Shown here one piece after another: positions 36,520 through 45,619 of a stretch of DNA of 64,000 bases (positions are counted from its first letter, which is position 1; each line of letters starts with the position of its first letter). The position numbers and the translations under genes were made by a program. The stretch is from Oscillospiraceae bacterium (lineage in GTDB: Bacteria; Bacillota; Clostridia; Oscillospirales; Ruminococcaceae): NCBI GenBank assembly GCA_017435565.1, contig JAFSEU010000024.1:27895-91894 (forward strand), in the 5' to 3' direction. Under the pieces are notes generated by a model, which was given only the letters and a program-made list of their open reading frames with translations, was not told the origin of the DNA and searched no databases.

Positions 36520-37476
36520 ATGCTTGAAAGAATAGAAAAGCCGGAAATAGATACAGTCGAGCTTAAGAGCAACGGAACATACGGAAAGTTTGTTCTTGCT
36601 CCGCTTGAGCGAGGCTACGGAACAACCCTTGGCAACAGTTTGCGCAGAGTTCTTTTGTCTTCACTTCCCGGTGTTGCAGTCAATTCAGTAAAGATTGACG
36701 GCGTTCACCACGAATTTTCGACAATTCCCGGAGTGAAGGAGGATGTTACCGAAATCATCCTTAATATAAAAGGTCTTACAGCTAAGCTTTACAGCGACGG
36801 CCCCAAGACTGTATATATCGAGGCTGAGGGCGAGTGCGAAATCACTGCAGGCGACATCAAGACCGATTCTGAGGTTGACATTCTCAACCCCGGAATGCAC
36901 ATTGCAACTCTCGGCAAGGACGCAAAGCTCTATATGGAAATCACCATTGACAGAGGGCGCGGATACGTCTCGGCTGACAGAAACAAACAGTTGCTTAATC
37001 CCGCTATTGACGTAATAGCTGTTGACAGCATTTATACTCCGGTATTGAAGGTAAACTATAAGGTCGAGGATACTCGACTCGGACAGGTTACCGACTTCGA
37101 TAAGCTGACCTTGGAAGTATGGACTGACGGTACAATTTCCGCTAAGGAAGCTATATCACAGGCAGCAAATCTCCTTAATGAGCATCTTAAGCTGTTTGTT
37201 GACCTTTCTGAAGAAGCCAGCATTGTTGAGGTTCTTGTAGAAAAGGACGACAAGGGCAAAGAAAAGATCCTTGAAATGACAATTGAGGAGCTTGATTTAT
37301 CGGTGCGTTCCTTCAACTGCTTGAAGCGTGCAGGAATCAATACCGTTGACGACTTGATTAACAAGTCTGAAGAAGAAATGATGAAGGTTAGAAACCTTGG
37401 TAAAAAATCCTTTGATGAGGTTAAGGAGAAGCTCCAGTCACTCGGATTCTCTCTCAGCTCAGAGGAAGACAACTAA
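36520..37476 (+). CDS. rpoA: RNA polymerase alpha subunit
   Basis: 318 residues. N-terminal domain (assembly, [20 protein letters not shown]) and C-terminal DNA- and activator-binding domain ([32 protein letters not shown]). I chose ATG 36520, seven bases after AGGAGGG; the frame is open seven codons upstream without a better site. Confidence 0.98.
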   Translation: MLERIEKPEIDTVELKSNGTYGKFVLAPLERGYGTTLGNSLRRVLLSSLPGVAVNSVKIDGVHHEFSTIPGVKEDVTEIILNIKGLTAKLYSDGPKTVYIEAEGECEITAGDIKTDSEVDILNPGMHIATLGKDAKLYMEITIDRGRGYVSADRNKQLLNPAIDVIAVDSIYTPVLKVNYKVEDTRLGQVTDFDKLTLEVWTDGTISAKEAISQAANLLNEHLKLFVDLSEEASIVEVLVEKDDKGKEKILEMTIEELDLSVRSFNCLKRAGINTVDDLINKSEEEMMKVRNLGKKSFDEVKEKLQSLGFSLSSEEDN

Positions 37477-37512
37477 GGCGAAAACCAAACTATAAAGAAG
37501 GAGTGAAATCAA

Positions 37513-37857
37513 ATGCCAGGTGCAAGAAAGCTGGGCAGACCTACTGACCACAGAAAGGCTATGCTTAGAGGTATGGTAACTTATTTGCTCGAAAACGGTC
37601 AGATTGAAACAACCGTAACAAGAGCAAAGGAAGTAAGGGCTGTTGCTGAAAAAATGATTACTATCGGCAAGAACGATGATTTGCACTCAAAGCGTCAGGT
37701 TTATGCATACGTTACTAAAGAGAGCGTTGCAAAGAAAGTGTTCGATGAAATATCACCTAAATATATGGACATAAACGGCGGATATACCAAGATTATCAAG
37801 ACAGGTCCCCGTCGTGGTGACGCAGCAGAGATGGCTATCATCAAGCTTGTTGACTAA
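37513..37857 (+). CDS. rplQ: 50S ribosomal protein L17
   Basis: 114 residues, bacterial length. Reads [19 protein letters not shown] and [15 protein letters not shown]. Last gene of the ribosomal cluster; a strong terminator follows 15 bases after its stop. Confidence 0.98.
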   Translation: MPGARKLGRPTDHRKAMLRGMVTYLLENGQIETTVTRAKEVRAVAEKMITIGKNDDLHSKRQVYAYVTKESVAKKVFDEISPKYMDINGGYTKIIKTGPRRGDAAEMAIIKLVD

Positions 37858-37872
37858 TTATCAATAAGAAAC

Positions 37873-37920
37873 AAAACCGCTTTTGCGTAAAGGTTTTTCA
37901 CCTTGCGCCAAAGCGGTTTT
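37873..37920 (+). terminator. Terminator of the ribosomal supercluster
   Basis: AAAACCGCTTT pairs with AAAGCGGTTTT, with an inner GCGTAAAGG/CCTTGCGC helix, followed by a T-rich tail. Confidence 0.88.
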
Positions 37921-37948
37921 TGCATTTTTAAAAAATTTTGGTTGCATA

Positions 37949-37977
37949 TTGATTTTTTTGTGAATGTGTAGTATAAT
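37949..37977 (+). promoter_or_regulatory. Promoter of the zapA operon
   Basis: TTGATT (37949-37954) and TATAAT (37972-37977) are 17 bases apart, about 65 bases before zapA. Confidence 0.75.
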
Positions 37978-38043
37978 TAAAAATGATTAGAAGTCGGCGC
38001 ATAAGCGCTGTGAAAAAACCAAACTGAAAGGCGGAAAAAAGCA

Positions 38044-38409
38044 ATGCTTAATAGAATCAAGGTCGTTATCTGCGGTAAGGAATATTCATTGCAGACTGAG
38101 GAACAGCCCAGCTACGTCTACAATCTTGCCAGATATCTGGAAAATCAAATCAACGATATGGTACAGGCAAATGAAGGCGTTTCGACATATTCGGCAGCTG
38201 TTATGATTGCACTTTCCGCACTTGATGACGTGAATAAGGCAAACGAGAGCATCGACAACATCAGAACACAGATTAAGGATTATGTTGACGATGCAGGCAA
38301 GGCGAGAATGGAACGTGATGACGCTTTGCGCGAAATCGAAATGCTCAGAGTGAAAATTCAGCGTCTTGAAAATGAAATCAAGCTTAAAAAGCTTAAAGAA
38401 AATATGTAA
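38044..38409 (+). CDS. zapA: Cell-division protein ZapA
   Basis: 121 residues. Cytoplasmic FtsZ-ring stabiliser. The N-terminal globular part (IKVVICGKEYSLQT, YVYNLARYLENQIND) is followed by a coiled coil from about residue 65 to the end, rich in Glu, Arg and Lys. AAAGGCGG precedes ATG 38044. The U32 peptidase gene follows after two bases. Confidence 0.9.
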   Translation: MLNRIKVVICGKEYSLQTEEQPSYVYNLARYLENQINDMVQANEGVSTYSAAVMIALSALDDVNKANESIDNIRTQIKDYVDDAGKARMERDDALREIEMLRVKIQRLENEIKLKKLKENM

Positions 38410-38411
38410 AA

Positions 38412-40457
38412 ATGCAAAATTTTGAATTGCTTGCCCCCGCCGGGAGTATTGAATCGGTGCAGGCCGCGCTTTATTGCGGCGCAGATGCAATATATATCGG
38501 GCTGAAAAGCTTTTCGGCAAGACAGAATGCCGTCAATTTCGATTATTCGGAGCTTGACGGCGTTATTTCGTTGTGCCATCTTTTCGGTGCAAAGGTATAT
38601 GTTGCGGTAAATACAATTGTTTTTGACAACAAGCTTTGCGATTTTGCCGATTGCATAAAAAAATGCGCAGAACTCGGCGTTGATGCCTTTATCGTTCAGG
38701 ATTTGGGTGCGCTTGAAATTATAAAAAAAGTCGCACCGGAAGCGACTGTGCACGCATCAACTCAATTAACCGTGCACACTCCGCAAGGTGCAGAATTTGC
38801 CAAAAAGCTCGGTTTTTCCCGTGTTGTTGTTTCGCGCGAATTATCTATGCAGCAGATTGAAAAAATCTGCAAAACGAAAATTGAAGTTGAAGCCTTTGTG
38901 CACGGTGCTTTGTGTATGTCCGTTTCGGGACAGTGCTATATGTCGGCAATGTTCGGCTCACGCAGCGCCAACAGAGGGCTCTGTGCCCAGCCGTGCAGAC
39001 TGCCGTTTTCACATAAAAAGGGCTGTGATGAGCATTGCCTTTCTCTCAAGGATTTGTCGCTTATCGAGCATATCGGCAAGCTCAAGGAAATCGGAGTTTG
39101 CTCTTTTAAAATTGAAGGAAGAATGAAACGCCCCGAATATGTTGCGGCGGCAGTTTCGGCTTATCGCAAGGCTATTGACGGCAAAAATTATGATATATCT
39201 GATTTAAGCGCCGTGTTTTCAAGGCAGGGCTTTACAGACGGATATTTTACGGCAAATTTGGGCAATGCGATGTTCGGAATGCGCGATTACGAAAACGTGC
39301 TTGATTCTTCAAGGGTTCAATCCGATATCCGCAAGAGCTATGAAAAAATGCCGAAAATTTATACCGTTGATTTTGCTCTGACGCTAAAAGGCTTGTCGCT
39401 TGAGCTTTCAGCCACAGCAGATAGTGTCTGTGTCTGTAAATCAACGGATATTTCTCAGTATTCATCGATGAATCCGCTTAAAGACGATGCTGTGAAAAAA
39501 CAGCTTTCAAAGCTTGGCAATACAATTTTTGAGCTTGGCAGTATAAATTCTGATATTCCGCCTGAGTCGGCAAGGTTTCCGCTTTCTGTGCTGAATGCTC
39601 TGCGTAGGGACATAATTGCGCATATTTCCGAGGAAATAGTCAAGAAAAATTCGGTATACACTCAAACTTTTGAATATATACATTCTGAAACAGCAACTTT
39701 GCAGAGAGAAAAGCCTTTAAAGTTTCGTGCGTATTTTGAAAGTGTGAAGCAACTTTCAGGTGTGTCCGCAGATGCACTTGAGTTTGTATTGCTTCCTCTG
39801 GCGCAGATTGAAAGGAATTGTAATGAGCTGGCAAGCCTTTGTGACAAAGTGATTATAGTTCCGCCGAGGTTTATAAATGATGAAGAGCAAACCTTTAAGC
39901 GCATAGAAAAGCTACGAAACATCGGCTTTAAAAGGCTGTATTGCAACAACATTGCATATCTTTCGATAAATGAAAATGTGACGCTTCACGGTGGCTTTGG
40001 TCTGAATTGCGCAAACAGCGAATGCGTAAGGGCGTTGAAGGAATTGGGCGTGAGCGATATTGAATGCTCGTTTGAACTGAAGGCGTCGCAGATAAACAAA
40101 CTTTCTCGTGATATTCCCGTGGGAATCGTTGCGTTCGGCAAACTCCCGCTTATGCTTAATAAAAACTGTCCGATTGGCGATTGCAAAAATTGCTTTGGTA
40201 AAATTTATGACAGAACAAACCGTGCGTTTGATATAAAGTGCCCGAAAAACAATGAGGGGTATGCGGAAATTCTTAACTGTACCAATCTTGAAATGAGCGA
40301 TAAACTCTCAGATATGGCAGGTATTGACTTTGCAACACTGATTTTTCATGATGAAAGCGGCAGAGAGTGTGAGGAAATTATAAACCGTTATTTATACGGC
40401 ACAAGACAGAAGGATGCAGAATATACAAGAGGTCTTTACTACAGAGGTGTTAAATAA
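38412..40457 (+). CDS. U32 family peptidase (DUF3656-type, long form)
   Basis: 681 residues. The first 300 residues are the U32 catalytic region: LLAPAGSIESVQAALYCGADAIY, VQDLGAL, and the signature VEAFVHGALCMSVSGQC with the cysteines of SANRGLCAQPCR. The C-terminal half adds the extra domain of the long U32 forms and a C-rich segment (CPIGDCKNC). U32 proteins include RNA hydroxylation factors (RlhA, TrhP) as well as collagenase-like proteins; which applies here is unclear. It overlaps dut by one base. Confidence 0.88.
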   Translation: MQNFELLAPAGSIESVQAALYCGADAIYIGLKSFSARQNAVNFDYSELDGVISLCHLFGAKVYVAVNTIVFDNKLCDFADCIKKCAELGVDAFIVQDLGALEIIKKVAPEATVHASTQLTVHTPQGAEFAKKLGFSRVVVSRELSMQQIEKICKTKIEVEAFVHGALCMSVSGQCYMSAMFGSRSANRGLCAQPCRLPFSHKKGCDEHCLSLKDLSLIEHIGKLKEIGVCSFKIEGRMKRPEYVAAAVSAYRKAIDGKNYDISDLSAVFSRQGFTDGYFTANLGNAMFGMRDYENVLDSSRVQSDIRKSYEKMPKIYTVDFALTLKGLSLELSATADSVCVCKSTDISQYSSMNPLKDDAVKKQLSKLGNTIFELGSINSDIPPESARFPLSVLNALRRDIIAHISEEIVKKNSVYTQTFEYIHSETATLQREKPLKFRAYFESVKQLSGVSADALEFVLLPLAQIERNCNELASLCDKVIIVPPRFINDEEQTFKRIEKLRNIGFKRLYCNNIAYLSINENVTLHGGFGLNCANSECVRALKELGVSDIECSFELKASQINKLSRDIPVGIVAFGKLPLMLNKNCPIGDCKNCFGKIYDRTNRAFDIKCPKNNEGYAEILNCTNLEMSDKLSDMAGIDFATLIFHDESGRECEEIINRYLYGTRQKDAEYTRGLYYRGVK

Positions 40458-40897
40458 TGATATTGAAATTCAAAAAGCTTGACGAAAGGGCGATTATTCC
40501 GCAGCGACAGACGAAGCTTAGCGCAGGAGTTGATCTTTGCGCCTGTCTTGAAAGCGATGTTGTGATAAATCCTTCGCAGATTGTAAAAATCCCGACAAAA
40601 TTAAGCGTCGAGCCTTCGCAAGAGAAATGCGTGCTGTTGATTTTTGCACGTTCAGGCCTTGCGGTAAAAAACGGAATTGCTCTTGCAAACAGCGTTGGCG
40701 TTGTTGACAGCGATTATCGCGGCGAAATCTGCGTCGGACTGATAAATCATTCAAATGAACCGTTTACCGTTTGCCATGGAATGCGGATTGCACAGCTCGT
40801 CGTAATGCCGTGTGAGTTTGCTCAGTGTGTTGAAGCGCAGGATATTTCCGAAACCGAAAGAGGCGAAGGCGGCTTTGGCTCAACAGGAATTATGTAG
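40457..40897 (+). CDS. dut: dUTP diphosphatase
   Basis: 146 residues. Hydrolyses dUTP to dUMP, keeping uracil out of DNA. The five trimer motifs are visible: AGVDLCA, ARSGLA, GVVDSDYRGEI, GMRIAQLV and the C-terminal P-loop-like RGEGGFGSTG. TAATG overlap with the U32 gene. A run AAAAAAAGC-TT-GCTTTTTT follows its stop and could act as a weak terminator. Confidence 0.96.
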   Translation: MILKFKKLDERAIIPQRQTKLSAGVDLCACLESDVVINPSQIVKIPTKLSVEPSQEKCVLLIFARSGLAVKNGIALANSVGVVDSDYRGEICVGLINHSNEPFTVCHGMRIAQLVVMPCEFAQCVEAQDISETERGEGGFGSTGIM

Positions 40898-40921
40898 GTT
40901 TTGGGTTTTGACAAAAAAAGC

Positions 40922-40950
40922 TTGCTTTTTTGGCGGCTATATGGCATAAT
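40922..40950 (+). promoter_or_regulatory. Promoter of the 41-46 kb operon
   Basis: TTGCTT (40922-40927) and CATAAT (40945-40950) are 17 bases apart. The -35 lies in an AAAAAAAGC/GCTTTTTT inverted repeat, as in the GH31 promoter. Confidence 0.65.
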
Positions 40951-40998
40951 TAAATTTGGACTTATTGATTCTGACGTAAATTTTTAGGAGATGATAGA

Positions 40999-41397
40999 AT
41001 GCTCAGCGAAGCAGTAAATGTAAATGAATTTTTTCCGCTTGCTTTCAGAGAACATCTGATTTTCGGAATTGTGGGTGTTGTTTTCTTCCTTTTTCAGTAT
41101 TACAGACTGAAAAGGAATTATCAGGTTCTTATGGCACTTGCAATCGGAGCGACGTTTTTGTTGTATTTAGGCAAATCAATGCACAACATCATCGGTATAG
41201 TCGAGCTCGTTTTGATGACTTTGGTCGTTGTTTCGCTTGTGAAGGATTCGATTGATGAGAAAAAGAAGAAAAAAGAAAATGATGGCAACGAGCAGACCGA
41301 AGCTGAAAAGAAGGATGACGAACCGACAGAGGATGACAATAACGATGGTGCAGACAGCACACAGACCGAAGCTTCCGAAAATGGCAGTATGGAGTAA
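40999..41397 (+). CDS. Small membrane protein with acidic tail, unknown
   Basis: 132 residues. Three hydrophobic segments (about 18-34, 42-58 and 62-80) and then a charged tail: a lysine cluster KKKKKE followed by about 40 residues rich in Asp, Glu and Asn, probably disordered in the cytoplasm. I recognise no family. AGGAG lies eight bases before ATG 40999. It is three bases ahead of proB and first in the operon. Confidence 0.75.
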   Translation: MLSEAVNVNEFFPLAFREHLIFGIVGVVFFLFQYYRLKRNYQVLMALAIGATFLLYLGKSMHNIIGIVELVLMTLVVVSLVKDSIDEKKKKKENDGNEQTEAEKKDDEPTEDDNNDGADSTQTEASENGSME

Positions 41398-41400
41398 TAT

Positions 41401-42192
41401 ATGATTGACATAAAGAATAAAAAAAGAATTGTAATAAAAATCGGAACTTCAACTTTGACACACAAGAAATCGGGAAGGCTTAACATCAGACGTATGAACA
41501 GTCTTGTCGGTGTCATTGCCGATTTGAAGAATCAGGGCAGGGATGTTGTTCTCGTTTCGTCGGGTGCTGTGGGATTGGGCCTCGGCAGACTCGGAATTTC
41601 CGAAAAGCCCGATGACACGCCCACAAAGCAGGCGGCAGCCGCTGTCGGGCAGTGCGAATTGATGTATATGTATGATGAGCGCTTCGGAAAGTATGGAATT
41701 ACGGTAGCGCAGATTTTGCTTACCAAAACCATTCTGCAGCAGGACAGACGCAAAAACGTAGAAAACACGATGGAAAAGCTGTTTGAATCCGGCGTTATTC
41801 CTATTGTAAACGAAAACGACACGGTAGCCATTGATGAGCTGGAGCTTGATTTCGGCGAAAATGATACACTTTCGGCGATTGTTGCTCAGCTCTGCAAGGC
41901 GGATTTGCTTGTTATACTTACCGATATTGATGGGCTTTATGACGAAAACCCCAATGAAAACCCGAATGCAAATATTATTCATCAGGTGGATGAAATCACT
42001 GAGGATATTTATATGGCGGCAGGCGGCAAGGGCTCGAAATTTGCAACCGGCGGTATGCAGACAAAGCTCGATGCAGCGCTGATTGCAAATGAAGCGGGAA
42101 TTGATATGGCGATTATCAACGGACGTGACCCCGAAAATATATACAGACTTTTTGACGGCGATGAAGTCGGAACGATTTTCCCGTGCAAATAA
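41401..42192 (+). CDS. proB: Glutamate 5-kinase without a PUA domain
   Basis: 263 residues. First step of proline synthesis: ATP-dependent phosphorylation of glutamate. The amino-acid-kinase domain is complete (VIKIGTSTLT, VSSGAVGLGLG, IPIVNENDTVA, DIDGLYDENP, GGMQTKLDAA). It ends there, lacking the C-terminal PUA domain of the roughly 365-residue form. GGAG six bases before ATG 41401. Paired with proA. Confidence 0.95.
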   Translation: MIDIKNKKRIVIKIGTSTLTHKKSGRLNIRRMNSLVGVIADLKNQGRDVVLVSSGAVGLGLGRLGISEKPDDTPTKQAAAAVGQCELMYMYDERFGKYGITVAQILLTKTILQQDRRKNVENTMEKLFESGVIPIVNENDTVAIDELELDFGENDTLSAIVAQLCKADLLVILTDIDGLYDENPNENPNANIIHQVDEITEDIYMAAGGKGSKFATGGMQTKLDAALIANEAGIDMAIINGRDPENIYRLFDGDEVGTIFPCK

Positions 42193-42209
42193 ATTAAGAG
42201 GTGCTGAAA

Positions 42210-43454
42210 ATGAGCTATATTGAAGAACTCGGAAAAAACGCAAAACGTGCTGAAAGAAGCGTTGCAACGGCGAGTGCCAGATTGAAAAACGACGCATTGA
42301 CGGCAATTTCAAAGGCGCTTATCGAAAATATTCCCGAAATAATAAGCGCAAACAGCATTGACCTTGACAATGCCGTAAAAAATGATATGAGCGTTTCTCT
42401 TCAGGACAGGCTTATGCTCAACGAGGAACGCATCAGAGCGATGGCTTCGAGCGTTATGGAACTTGTGAGCGCAAGAGAAGTTGTTGGAGCGATTGACAGC
42501 GGAAATGTGCGCCCGAACGGTCTGAGAATTATGAAAACAAGAGTGCCGCTGGGTGTTATCGGCATTATTTATGAAGCAAGACCCAATGTTACCGTTGACG
42601 CAGCAACACTTTGCCTTAAAGCAGGAAATGTTGTTATATTGAGGGGCGGCAAGGAAGCCTTTAATTCCAACCGCTGCCTGACAAATATTATGAGAAATGC
42701 GATTTCACAGGCAGGTCTTCCTGCAGACGCAGTTGCGCTTGTTGAGGATACTTCAAGAGAGAGTGCGAACGAGATGATGCGCCTGCAGTATCTTGACGTG
42801 CTCATTCCCAGAGGCGGCGCGGGACTTATCAGCGCAGTTTGCAGCAATGCGACCGTGCCTGTAATTCAGACGGGTGTCGGAAACTGCCATGTTTATGTTG
42901 ACGCGAGCGCCGACCTTGAAATGGCGGTCAACATTACCGACAACGCCAAAACGCAGAGACCTTCGGTGTGCAACGCAATCGAGAGTCTGCTTGTTCATAA
43001 GGATGCGGCAGAAAGCTTTTTGCCGATGATTGCGCAGCGCTTCAAATCACACAAGGTAATTATCAAGGGCTGTGAAAATTGCCGTGCAATTCTGGGAAGT
43101 GATATCGAAAACGCTTCTGATGAGGATTATGCAACGGAATTTGGCGATTATATTATAGCTGTCAAGGTTGTTGAAAATATTGACGAAGCCATTGAGCATA
43201 TTTCAAAATACGGCACGGGTCATTCCGAATGCATTGTAACACGCAGCCTTGAAAGTGCAGAAAGATTCAAGCGTGAAATTGACGCAGCAGCAGTATATGT
43301 AAACGCTTCTACGAGATTTACCGATGGCGGCGAGTTCGGATTCGGCGCCGAAATCGGAATTTCGACTCAGAAGCTCCACGCAAGAGGCCCTATGGGGCTT
43401 AATGAGCTTACCTCGGTGAAATATCTCATTGAGGGCGATGGGCAAATCAGATAA
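42210..43454 (+). CDS. proA: Glutamate-5-semialdehyde dehydrogenase
   Basis: 414 residues. Reduces glutamyl-5-phosphate to the semialdehyde using NADPH. GVIGIIYEARPNVTVDAA, LRGGKEAFNSN, the active-site cysteine region QRPSVCNAIESLLVH and GEFGFGAEIGISTQK are all family signatures. I chose ATG 42210, eight bases after GAGG; a GTG three codons upstream overlaps the ribosome site. Two-enzyme proline branch with proB; proC is not in the window. Confidence 0.96.
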   Translation: MSYIEELGKNAKRAERSVATASARLKNDALTAISKALIENIPEIISANSIDLDNAVKNDMSVSLQDRLMLNEERIRAMASSVMELVSAREVVGAIDSGNVRPNGLRIMKTRVPLGVIGIIYEARPNVTVDAATLCLKAGNVVILRGGKEAFNSNRCLTNIMRNAISQAGLPADAVALVEDTSRESANEMMRLQYLDVLIPRGGAGLISAVCSNATVPVIQTGVGNCHVYVDASADLEMAVNITDNAKTQRPSVCNAIESLLVHKDAAESFLPMIAQRFKSHKVIIKGCENCRAILGSDIENASDEDYATEFGDYIIAVKVVENIDEAIEHISKYGTGHSECIVTRSLESAERFKREIDAAAVYVNASTRFTDGGEFGFGAEIGISTQKLHARGPMGLNELTSVKYLIEGDGQIR

Positions 43455-43493
43455 ACCAAAAGCAATATATACATAAAAAAGGAGGCGACTGTT

Positions 43494-45422
43494 TTGGCTA
43501 AGGATGATTTGAACTTTAATTTAGATGAATTTTTAGCAAGCCATTCGCAAGGCACAAAGCATATGCACAGCCCGAAGAAAAAGCGTGCATCGCAGTCGCC
43601 GACAAGAACTGCCGCACAACAAAAGGCGGCTGAAAAGAAGAAAAAAGAAGCTCTTTCAAAGGAAGCGGAAATCGCAGATGTTGATATTTCCGAAACCTCT
43701 GTGACTGCATCGCCTGATACAGAATCAGCAAAAATCGCAGAGAATGTTGCGCATCAGGAAGCGGATGCTTGTGAATCTGCCGATAAAGAGGCTGTTATTG
43801 AGCAGGAAAACAGAGAAGAAATCTTTATTGATGCGGTGAAACCGCAAGAATATTACGAAGATAGTATTGCCGAGGAAATTGCTCAGGAAATTCCCGAGCC
43901 CCGGAATCTGCATATCGAATCGGAGCCGGTCGAAAATGTTGAAGATACATCCGAGCCCGAGCCGATAACCGAAGCTTTTCCCGAACCTGAGCAGGTAGTA
44001 TCCGAAGCTGAGCAGGTAACATCCGAACCTGAGCAGGTAACATCCGAACCTGAGCAGGTAATATCCGAAGCTGAGCAGGTAATATCCGAACCTGAGCAGG
44101 TAATATCCGAAGCTGAGCAGATTGAAGAAAAAAGCGAACCGCTTGACCCCGAATATTTTTTCAGAAAAGACGTCAAGTTCGATATGCCCTATCTTGAGCC
44201 TGAGCCTAAGAGTAAACCCGCATCGAGCGAGCCTTTGCCCAAATATAAGGATCGTACGAGTGAGATAAGCTTTGCAACAAAGCGAAGGCTTTCCGACACG
44301 GCAAGCGTCGGAGTACGCCGATTGAGAGAGCATGAGAAATCAAACGCTAAAATTTACACAAAGCCCTCTGAGAACGATAACAAGCCCGATGAGCAAGAGC
44401 TTCGGCTGCAGGAACAGCTGAGAAGGGACAGGGAACTGACCGAAAAAATCCTGCGCAAGGCCTATGAGCAGGAAGCAATGAAGGTCGAATTCGGTGTTGA
44501 TTCATCAATCGCTGATACAGCAAATAAAGCTTCATCAGACAGCGTTGAAGGGCAAAAGCGTAAGCGTACAAAGAATAAAAAAAGCAGCAGAAGGAAGCAT
44601 CTGATTGACGAGGAAGAACGCACTCTGCCCGTAGTTCAGGTAGGAACAACAGACGAGGACAATTCGCAGAGCATTATTGATGTGCTTGAAAATGCTCTTG
44701 ATGAGGATGTTATCGAGCTTGAGTATGTTTCAAAAAGCCACGATGAAACTCATTCTTATGAAACCGCACCTGAAAAGAATAAGAATAAGGCGCAGACATT
44801 CTACTTCTTCATTGGGCTGTTTTTTACTGTAATGTCAATAATCGGCATTGTCGTAACAGCAAAGTCGCTTGTCAGATTTGTTTCCAATGTTTCGGATGAC
44901 TCTAAGCAGAAGCAGGAGTTTGCCGAGTATATATACCCCGTTGTTGTCGCCGACCCTGCGGCGTTCGAGTCTGTCAACGACCTTTCGGATGAGGCTATAA
45001 TCAAGGCGGCAATCTGGGATATAATCATATATGATGACGTTTCAAAATACACGCGTGACGGCTCAAACAATATGTATGTTCCGTACATTCAGGTTGAAAA
45101 CCACGCAAAAAGCCTTTTCGGAACAACCAACATCGTTCACGCAACGGTAGCATTTTCGCAGGAGCTGACGTTTTTCTACGATTCGGAGAACAGGACGTAT
45201 AAGGTTCCTGTGTCGCCGCAGCTTTTTCCCAACACGCCCGTTGTGCGTGAAATTGATAAAGTCGGCGAGCGCTATACATTGACGGTTGATTATCAGGAGC
45301 CGACCCCGAACTGGGAGCTTATGAATACCGATTATACCCCCGGCATCAAGAAGACAATGGAGTATGTTCTGACGAAATATAACGACGGATATACAATTAT
45401 TTCGATAAATAATGTTGAGTAA
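43494..45422 (+). CDS. Bitopic membrane protein with heptapeptide repeats, unknown
   Basis: 642 residues. Residues 1-430 are charged and low complexity, with a Lys/Ala-rich stretch near 30-60 and a block of seven heptapeptides of type E(P/A)EQVxS around 164-212. One membrane span lies near 434-456 (FYFFIGLFFTVMSIIGIVV). The last 185 residues look folded and should be outside. There is no signal peptide, so the orientation is N-in. TTG start, eight bases after GGAGG. No family recognised. It is co-directional with a 42-residue membrane peptide and a PP2C phosphatase, so its cytoplasmic domain is a conceivable phosphorylation target (inference). Confidence 0.8.
   Translation: MAKDDLNFNLDEFLASHSQGTKHMHSPKKKRASQSPTRTAAQQKAAEKKKKEALSKEAEIADVDISETSVTASPDTESAKIAENVAHQEADACESADKEAVIEQENREEIFIDAVKPQEYYEDSIAEEIAQEIPEPRNLHIESEPVENVEDTSEPEPITEAFPEPEQVVSEAEQVTSEPEQVTSEPEQVISEAEQVISEPEQVISEAEQIEEKSEPLDPEYFFRKDVKFDMPYLEPEPKSKPASSEPLPKYKDRTSEISFATKRRLSDTASVGVRRLREHEKSNAKIYTKPSENDNKPDEQELRLQEQLRRDRELTEKILRKAYEQEAMKVEFGVDSSIADTANKASSDSVEGQKRKRTKNKKSSRRKHLIDEEERTLPVVQVGTTDEDNSQSIIDVLENALDEDVIELEYVSKSHDETHSYETAPEKNKNKAQTFYFFIGLFFTVMSIIGIVVTAKSLVRFVSNVSDDSKQKQEFAEYIYPVVVADPAAFESVNDLSDEAIIKAAIWDIIIYDDVSKYTRDGSNNMYVPYIQVENHAKSLFGTTNIVHATVAFSQELTFFYDSENRTYKVPVSPQLFPNTPVVREIDKVGERYTLTVDYQEPTPNWELMNTDYTPGIKKTMEYVLTKYNDGYTIISINNVE
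43983..44129 (+). repeat. Seven 21-bp tandem repeats inside the membrane protein gene
   Basis: Units of the form GAACCTGAGCAGGTAACATCC, differing at a few bases (CCT/GCT, ACA/ATA), encode EPEQVTS-type heptapeptides. The last unit is degenerate. In-frame units mean gain or loss would not disrupt the gene. Confidence 0.92.
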
Positions 45423-45473
45423 AATATATAATAACGATTTTTTCGTTTTATATAACGGAAAGGGATTTTAACA

Positions 45474-45602
45474 ATGGCAAAGAAAAACCGCAGTCAAAGC
45501 AGCAGTGATAAGCCTTTGGCTATGAGAATATTCATACTTGTTGTTGCCGCAGTGATGGTGCTCGGCGTTGTCGCATCAGGCGTAGCCGCGCTTTTGGTCT
45601 GA
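45474..45602 (+). CDS. 42-residue single-span membrane peptide
   Basis: Reads MAKKNRSQSSSDKPLAMRIF and then one hydrophobic span of about 22 residues to the end (VVAAVMVLGVVASGVAALLV). A basic, serine-rich N-terminus suggests N-in orientation. AAAGGG precedes ATG 45474 by about ten bases. It lies 51 bases after the 642-residue protein and 17 before the phosphatase. It resembles the short tail-anchored peptides often found beside division or transport genes; function unknown. Confidence 0.75.
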   Translation: MAKKNRSQSSSDKPLAMRIFILVVAAVMVLGVVASGVAALLV

Positions 45603-45619
45603 TTTTTCGGTGGTTCGGC

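Noticed and set aside
43825..44176. Minus-strand frames with repeated peptides opposite the heptapeptide repeats
   Set aside because: Any 21-bp repeat gives repeats in all frames; only the plus frame has a start, ribosome site and membrane span.
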